Source: Xenopus tropicalis (lineage: Eukaryota; Chordata; Amphibia; Anura; Pipidae). From it: a stretch of 64,000 nucleotides of DNA. Below are positions 57,574-64,000 of the stretch, piece after piece. Both the position numbers and the translations under genes were made by a program. The notes under the pieces were generated by a model. It ran no database searches and was not told the origin of the DNA. It saw only the letters and a list, made by a program, of their open reading frames with translations. Each line of letters starts with the position of its first letter. Position 1 is the stretch's first letter. Location: contig NC_030678.2 in NCBI RefSeq assembly GCF_000004195.4, positions 64,723,378 through 64,787,377 on the forward strand, read 5' to 3'.

Positions 57574-58955
57574 TACTAGTGGTTGTATTTATAGTTTATG
57601 TATGTGAGTGTATAGATTGGTAGGTGTGGGTTAGGTGTGCTGGGTTTACTTGGATGGGTTGAACTTGATGGACACAGGTCTTTTTTCAACCCTATGTAAC
57701 TATGTAACTATGTAACTTATTTGCTGTAGTAGCCACAGAATGACACTGCCTGGAATTGGACAACTTGTGATCTACAAAAACCCCTAGATCCTTCTCCATT
57801 AAGGATGCCCCCAACACACTACCATTCAGTAGATAGTTTGCGTTTATATTATTTCTACCAAAGTGCATAACTTTGCACTTGTCAACATTGAACCTCATTT
57901 TCCAGTTTGCTGCCCAGTTTTCCAATTTTGTCAAATCGCTCTGCAAAGCGGCAGCATCCTGCATGGAACTTATAGTTTTGCACAATTTAGTGTCATCAGC
58001 AAAAATAGAAACAGTACTCTCTATGCCCACCTCCAGGTCATTAATAAACAAGTTAAAAAGCAAAGGACCAAGGACTGACCCCTGCGGTACTCCACTAACC
58101 ACACTGGCCCAATTAGAAAATGTTCCATTTACCACCACTCTTTGTACTCTATACTTCAGCCAGTTCTCTATCCAATTACAAATATTATGTTCTAGGCCAA
58201 TATTCCTCTATTTGATCATTAACCTTCTGTGAGGTACTGTATCAAACGCTTTAGCAAAATCTAAGTAGATTACATCAACTGCCATTCCAGCATCAAGGTT
58301 CCTGCTCACCTCCTCATAAAAGGCAACTAAATTAGTCTGGCAAGATCTGTTACGCATAAAACCATGCTGGCACAAACTAATAGTATTGTGAACTGCAATG
58401 TATTCAACCATCCTATCCCTTATTACCCCTTCCAGAAGCTTTCCTACTACTGATGTCAGACTAACAGGCCTATAGTTTTCCGGCTGAGAACGAGATCCCT
58501 TTTTAAATAATGGCACCACATTAGCAATTCGCCAGTCTCTCGGCACCATGCCAAACCTCACTGAATCCTGAAAAATTATGTGAAGAGGCTTGGCAATCAC
58601 AGCGCTCAGCTCATTTAATACCCTGGGATGAATCCCATCCGGTCCTGGACCTTTGTTTACCTTTACATGTTCAAGTCTCTTTTGAATTTCCTCCTGAGTG
58701 ACCCACGCGTCAGTAGCTAAATTACTAGCACTGGATATATTAAAAGGGAAGCCTTCATTATCTGGCTCCTCAGATGTATAGACAGATGAAAAATAAGAGT
58801 TAAAAATTTCTGCTTTTTCCCCGTTCTCATCAACCAACGTACCCCCCCCCGTGATAATAAAGTTCCCACCCCTTCTTGCTTCATTTTTTTACTATTCACA
58901 TAATTAAAAAATAATTTTTTACTCCTAGCTGCAATATCCAGCCCCACCCAATAAT

Positions 58956-59564
58956 GTGTCGACCCGATCAACCACATGCCAAACCCTGGCACCAGGAAGA
59001 CAGCAAACTGTCCGGTTGAAGCGATCCGCTCGACAGATTACCCTGTCCACTTTCCTAATGATCGAATCCCCTATAACCACCATCTGTTTAGGCCTAGCTC
59101 TGCTCTCCTCCCCACCACTACTAGAGAAACTGGTCTCCCGGCTGTTAGAGAGATCAGCCTCATCTAGAACCGCCAGTCCAGAGTTCACACTCCCATCTTC
59201 TTCACACAATCTGGCAAATCTGTTGGGATGCGCAAACCCTGGAGCAGCCTCCCTTTTTCTTTTCCCCACACTAGATTTTCTAACTGTCACCCAGCTTACT
59301 GCCCTATCATCCTTTCCTTGCTCCCCTCCCCCCCATACTATCTGACCCCGCTAGTTCTTGTTCAGTTAGCAAGAGACTTCTTTCAAGATTGTCAATAGAA
59401 CGCAGTGTTGCAACTTGTTCCTCTAGAGCTCTAACGCGAGCCTCTAAAGTGGCAACTCGCTCACATCCACAACAGAGGTATGCACTTTGGAACTGTTGTT
59501 CCACAACTGCATACATGCGACAGGCTGTGCACTGTGTCATACCTTCAATGTTGCTGCCACTCAT
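58956..59564 (-). CDS. CR1 ORF1, partial: zinc-finger-like, coiled-coil and esterase start
   Basis: Two adjoining minus-strand frames. 59564-59307 begins MSGSNIEGMTQCTACRMY and has C-x2-C (CTAC) and a C-C-x-C (CCGC) cluster, then heptads EARVRALEEQVATL (coiled coil). 59290-58925 has RPKQMVVIGDSIIRKVDRV, the GDS nucleophile block of an SGNH esterase, and LPGARVWHVVDRV. A frameshift in a run of G/C near 59320-59330 separates them, and the deletion cuts the C-terminus. Together with 54240-54562 it shows the full ORF1 layout. Confidence 0.75.
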
Positions 59565-59639
59565 TCTCCCAGTTACAGAAACAGTTAAACAAAAATTGGT
59601 GAAAAAGGCTTTAAAATAAACACCTTGTTTTAACTCCTT

Positions 59640-59775
59640 TAGTTTGTAACTCCTGTGATTATAACTCCACTTACAGAACCCCCACTAACTCCTGTGATTA
59701 TAACTCCACTTACAGAACCCCCACTAACTCCTGTGATTATAACTCCACTTACAGAGCCCCACTTAAAGAGCAATC
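59640..59775. repeat. tandem repeats in the CR1 5' UTR, second copy
   Basis: AACTCCTGTGATTATAACTC with CACTTACAGAACCCCCACT repeats about three times, then CCCACTTAAAGAG and CAATCACTTATAGAG. Same position as the simpler array at 290-396. Confidence 0.8.
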
Positions 59776-60100
59776 ACTTATAGAGCACCTACCACCAGAG
59801 CAAGCTCCACTGGAGTGCCAGTGGTTCTATTTATACAGTCTGTTAAGGTCAACTAATCAAACCCCACCCCCTCAAACTGAGGGTAATTACAAAGGAATGT
59901 AACTCTGGCAAACCTGCTGTAAGCCTTATAGTTAACCAAACTTTGTAAATTGGCACCAAAAAGAGCAAATACTTTTGAAAAAATTTAAACCCAACAGTTA
60001 GAAAACACAATGATTCTGAATAAAGTTAATAAAAAATACTTATCCCTTTTTTTTGTTGAATTGAAAAAGCAGTTGATTCAGTCAGCCACCAGCCTGTTAG

Positions 60101-60640
60101 TAAGCCTTATTCACCTTATCCCTATTGGAAATTTGATTCGCGAGCAAATCTGACCTCTTGGTACACAAAGCTTTAGTAAAAGCTATAGATATTGACTTTT
60201 GGTATGATCAAGAAACCTATCTCGCAAAAGACAGGCCTGTTCTAGGAAACTTTTCTTTGGTACTACAGTTTCTCAGCAAACGATAAAACTGCCCCAAAGG
60301 GATGCCCTTAAACAGACCCAGATGGCAAGAATCTGCCCTCAAAAGGGAGTTGCCTGCAAAGGCCTTCCTGAAAATAGTAGTTTCAACAATCGGAATAGTA
60401 GTTTCAACTTCCTGAAAATAGTAGTTTTCAACCCGTCAATTTACAAAAAATGCTGTGTAATCCCAGAGCCCTCTTATTTGCTGCTCACCTGCAGCCTAAT
60501 CAGGCAGCAACCTACAGTACAGGAGTACGGAATGGAAGATCTTTCCTAGTTTATGGGTACAACACTCTCCACACTTCTTCACCCTATAGCAGAGCAGGTT
60601 GTTTGTGCTTTTCTAAGCAATCCCCCCCCCTCTTATTGTG
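60101..60640. other. intronic stretch with a short duplication
   Basis: GGAATAGTAGTTTCAACTTC and CTGAAAATAGTAGTTT phrases repeat around 60370-60430 (about three partial copies). No gene recognised. Confidence 0.45.
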
Positions 60641-61180
60641 GCGCCACTCCGAACACCCCAATTTTTCCATTGACTTTGACAGGGAAGATTTTCAAACTGC
60701 TGCCACTCTTAAAGCTTTGAAGCTACAATCCCCAAACTTGAATAACATAATCATGGTGTATGAACCCTGAATGATATTTGTTGGATGACCCAGTGGGAAG
60801 AGCCAACAATAGGCAATCAAATTTCACCAATTGACTTTAATGGGGAAATTTAAACTGCTGCTAAACTTACATCTATGAGGCTACACTCACCAAACTTGAA
60901 TCACATGGTCAAATTTAGAAAAGTGTGTTGGGCCACTAACAGCCAATCAGATTTCATCCATTGAATTTCATTGGTTTACATTTAAAATGCTGTCATTCTC
61001 ACACTATTTATGCCAGGGTGCCCACTGGGTGACTTCGACTAGAAAAAGTGGGAACACCCACCAACCACAATTCACCTATTGACTTTTACTGGTTCAAATT
61101 TAAACTGCTGCCGTTCTTTAACTGTGAATCCTAGGGTCCCTAAACATTGCAGAGTTAGTCACTGGGTAACTGCAGTTCCA
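60641..61180. repeat. decayed tandem repeat, about 120-160-bp unit, four copies
   Basis: The module ATT(C)ACC.ATTGACTTT..TGG then AAATTTAAACTGCTGCC recurs at about 60661, 60817, 60953 and 61070. Each is followed by a CCAAACTTGAAT-type phrase in the first two copies and by a CACTGGGTGACT-type phrase in others. No coding content. It is bounded on the right by the CR1 tail at 61183. Confidence 0.7.
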
Positions 61181-61182
61181 GG

Positions 61183-64000
61183 TTACATAGTTACATAGGG
61201 TTGAAAAAAGACCAGAGTCCATCAAGTTCAACCCATCCAAGTAAACCCAGCACACACAACCCACACCTACTAATCTATACACTCACATACATAAACTATA
61301 TATACAACCACTAATAATAACTGTAGATATTAGTATCACAATAGCCTTGAAAATTCTGATTGTTCAAGAACTCATCTAGGCCCCTCTTAAAGGCATTAAC
61401 AGAATCTGCCATTACCACATCTCTAGGAAGGGCATTCCACAGCCTCACTGCCCTCACCGTGAAAAACCACCTACGCTGCTTCAAGTGGAAGCTCCATTCC
61501 TCTAATATAAAGGGGTGACCTCTGGTGCGCTGATTGTTTTTATGGGAAAAAAGAACATCCCCCATCTGCCTATAATCCCCTCTAATGTACTTGTACAGAG
61601 TAATCATGTCCCCTCGCAAGCGCCTCTTTTCCAGAGAAAACAACCCCAACCTCGACAGTCTAACCTCATAGTTTAAATCTTCCATCTCCTTAACCAGTTT
61701 AGTTGCACGTCTCTGCACTCTCTCCAGCTCATTAATATCCTTCTTAAGGACTGGAGCCCAAAACTGCACTGCATACTTAAGGTGAGGCCTTACCAGGGAC
61801 CTATAAAGAGGCAAAATTATGTTTTCATCCCTTGAGTCAATGCCCTTTTTTATACAAGACAGCACTTTATTTGCTTTAGTAGCCACAGAATGACACTGCC
61901 TGGAATTAGACAACTTGTTATCTACAAAAACCCCTAGATCCTTCTCCATTAAGGAAACCCCCAACACACTACCATTAAGTAGATAGTTCGCGTTTATATT
62001 ATTTCTACCAAAATGCATAACTTTGCACTTATCAACATTGAACCTCATTTTCCAGTTTGCTGCCTAGTTTTCGAATTTTGTCAAATCGCTCGCAAAGTGG
62101 CAGCATCCTGCATGGAACTTATAGTTTTGCACAATTTTGTGTCATCAGCAAAAATAGAAACAGTACTGTCTATGCCCACCTCCAGGTCATTAATAAACAA
62201 GTTAAAAAGCAAAGGACCAAGAACTGACCCCTGCGGTACTCCACTAACCACACTGGTCCAATTAGAAAATGTTCCATTTACCACCACTCTTTGTACTCTA
62301 TCCTTCAGCCAGTTCTCTATCCAATTACAAATATTATGTTCTAGGCCAATATTCCTTAATTTGATTATTAACCTTCTGTGAGGTACAGTATCAAACGCTT
62401 TAGCAAAGTCCAAGTAAATGACATCAACTGCCATTCCAGCATCGAGGTTTCTACTCACCTCCTCATAAAAGGCGATTAAATTAGTCTGGCAAGATCTGTT
62501 ACGCATAAAACCATGCTAGCACAAACTAATAGTATTGTGAACTGCAATGTATTTAAGTACCCTATCCCTTATTACCCATTCCAAAAGTTTTCCTACTACT
62601 GATGTCAGACTAACGGGCCTATAGTTTTCAGGCTGAGAACGGGATCCCTTTTTAAATAACGGCACCACATTAGCAATCCGCCAGTCTCTCGGCACCATGC
62701 CAGACCTCAACGAATCCTGAAAAATTAAGTGAAGAGGTCTGGCAATCACAGCGCTCAGCTCATTTAATACCCTGGGATGAATCCCATCCGTTCCTGGACC
62801 TTTGTTTACCTTTACATGTTCAAGTCTGTTTTGAATTTCCTCCCGAGTGACCCATGCGTCAGTAGCTAAATTACTAGAACTGGGCATATTAAAATGGAAG
62901 CCTTGATTATCTGGCTCGTCAGATGTATAGACAGATGAAAAATAAGAGTTCAAAATTTCAGCTTTTTCCCCGTTCTCATCAACCAACTTACCCCCCCCCC
63001 CGTGATAATAAGGTTCCCGAGCCTTCTTGCTTCATTTTTTTACTATTCACATAATTAAAAAATAATTTTGGATTCTTCTTACTCCTAGCTGCAATATCCC
63101 TTTCCATCTCTATTTTAGCTTGCCTGATAGCTTTTTTGCATGCTTTATTTGCTTCCTTGTACCTGATGAAAGTTTCCGCTGTCCCAGCTAACTTGAATGC
63201 TTTAAAAGCACGTTTTTTATTACCAACCTCGACCCTAACTCTTTTATTCAGCCATAAAGGTTTTGCTTTGTGATGCCACTCCTTGCTTACAAGGGGAATA
63301 TACTGTTGTGTATACTTGCAAAGCAATGTTTTAAAGATGTTCCATTTTCCTTCTGTGTCTAACCCCATGAAAAGCCTTTCCCAGTTGACACATTGCAGAG
63401 ATGCCCTTAAACTGGCAAATTCTGCACTTCTAAAATTGAGTGTTTTAGTTACTCCCTTATAGAGCTGTCTCTGCAGCATTATCTCAAAGGAGACCATGTT
63501 GTGATCACTGTTCCCCAAATGCTCACCCACACAAATGTTAGAGATGAGTTCATTATTATTAGATATAACCAGGTCAAAAATAGAGTCATTCCTAGTAGGT
63601 TCTTGAACCGCCTGAAATAAAAAGTTGTCATTTAGCATATTTACAAACCTACTAGCTTTTTCTGACTTAGCCACCCCATTACTCCAGTCAAAGTCAAGGT
63701 AATTAAAGTCCCCCATAATAACAACTTGACCCAGTTTTGAAGCCTCCTCCATTTGCAACAATAGCTGGGTCTCATCCCCCTCATCTATATGGGGTGGTTT
63801 ATAGCATACACCAATGATCATTTTCTTTGTGACCTTCAGCCCTACTGAAATTTCTACCCAAAGAGATTCAACGTTTTCATTGGTAATGTCTTTATTACAT
63901 GGCTTTAAATCTGACTTTACATAAAGACAAACCCCTCCACCCTTTTTGATCTCTCTGTCCCTCCTAAAAAGTGTATAACCATTTAAATTCACAGCTCAGT
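61183..64000 (-). pseudogene. CR1 LINE, 3' two thirds, runs off the window
   Basis: Minus-strand CR1 from its TATGTAAC tail (61183) to the endonuclease N-terminal region (about ORF2 residue 117). Frames: 63992-62988 endonuclease with MGDFNYLDFDWSNG and SDHNMVSF; 62986-62516 start of RT; 62506-62081 RT with FADDTKLC; 62048-61311 C-terminus. It is broken by a C-run frameshift at about 62988-63001, a CAG-to-TAG stop at about 62517-62519, and changes at 62068-62095 (TGG to TAG plus an indel). Otherwise near-identical to the intact copy, so it died recently. Confidence 0.92.

Larger units (their letters stand above)
54234..57717 (+). mobile_element. inserted CR1 LINE with intact ORF2
   Basis: A 3.48-kb plus-strand CR1 inserted in the minus-strand CR1. 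The 7-bp TTATTTG occurs at both junctions (54227-54233, 57718-57724), and the outer CR1 reads through if the insert is removed. It is 5'-truncated in ORF1 and has a complete 3' end with TATGTAAC repeats (57693-57717). The intact ORF2 and the near-identity to flanking copies indicate a young insertion. Confidence 0.92.
57718..60100 (-). pseudogene. outer CR1 LINE, 5' portion with internal deletion
   Basis: Minus strand, right to left: 5' UTR (60100-59565), ORF1 (59564-58956), a deletion junction at about 58945, then ORF2 from AARSKK (about residue 420 of ORF2) through RT to SCIKK, where it meets the inserted CR1 at 57718. The deletion removes the end of ORF1, all of the endonuclease and about 1.6 kb in total compared with a full element. 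ORF2 pieces at 58837-58208 and 58138-57692 keep FADDTKLC and [12 protein letters not shown] but are broken by frameshifts. Confidence 0.9.

Noticed and set aside
58956..59345. Plus-strand 129-codon frame
   Set aside because: Antisense shadow of the CR1 ORF1 on the minus strand.
1..64000. Prokaryotic operon, phage or tRNA genes
   Set aside because: No dense same-strand gene runs, no ribosome binding sites, and no tRNA cloverleaf was recognised by eye; all coding evidence is spliced or retroelement-derived.

Overview
This is vertebrate nuclear DNA: phase-matched exons with consensus GT/AG introns, kilobases of intron, and dense interspersed repeats. The repeat families are those of a frog genome, most likely Xenopus: T2-type MITEs with TTAAAGG termini at TTAA sites, CR1 and L2 LINEs, Penelope-like elements, hAT, mariner and Harbinger MITEs. 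The species is an inference from repeat families and the host gene; nothing here separates X. tropicalis from X. laevis.

The only host gene I can support is the 5' part of contactin-2 (cntn2; TAG-1/axonin-1) on the plus strand. Nine coding exons between 3592 and 45149 join in frame into 409 residues: a signal peptide and Ig domains 1 to 4. The rest of the protein (Ig5, Ig6, the fibronectin type III repeats and the GPI signal) is absent and must lie right of base 64000, so the last intron is at least 18.8 kb. Intron sizes run from about 0.2 kb to 24.3 kb (20684-45019), and the large introns are almost entirely transposon sequence.

Layout: 1-674 is the 5' end of a minus-strand CR1. 675-3584 is the 5' flank with MITEs. 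3592-20683 holds exons 1-8 separated by a CR1 3' fragment, a hAT element with an internal minisatellite, a dead Tc1 transposase, an L2 tail and MITEs. 20684-45019 is the giant intron, with a solo LTR, several MITEs, a Penelope-like element, an L2 copy, four CR1 remnants and a 3.3-kb TTAA-flanked element built of about 390-bp repeats. 45020-45149 is exon 9. 45150-64000 is an intron loaded with L2, Penelope and CR1 copies. Its centrepiece is a plus-strand CR1 with an unbroken 1007-codon ORF2 inserted into a minus-strand CR1, and a third CR1 runs off the right edge.

Many insertions can be proven from the sequence. There are 8-bp target duplications for hAT elements (six copies, one imperfect), a 5-bp duplication for the solo LTR, TAA for Harbinger-type MITEs and TA for mariner-type MITEs. 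Related CR1 copies in the same window act as empty-site references. I found no tRNA, rRNA, CRISPR, operon or prokaryotic features, and no evidence for a novel functional system. The interest lies in the nested insertion history and in the tandem-repeat-bearing elements.
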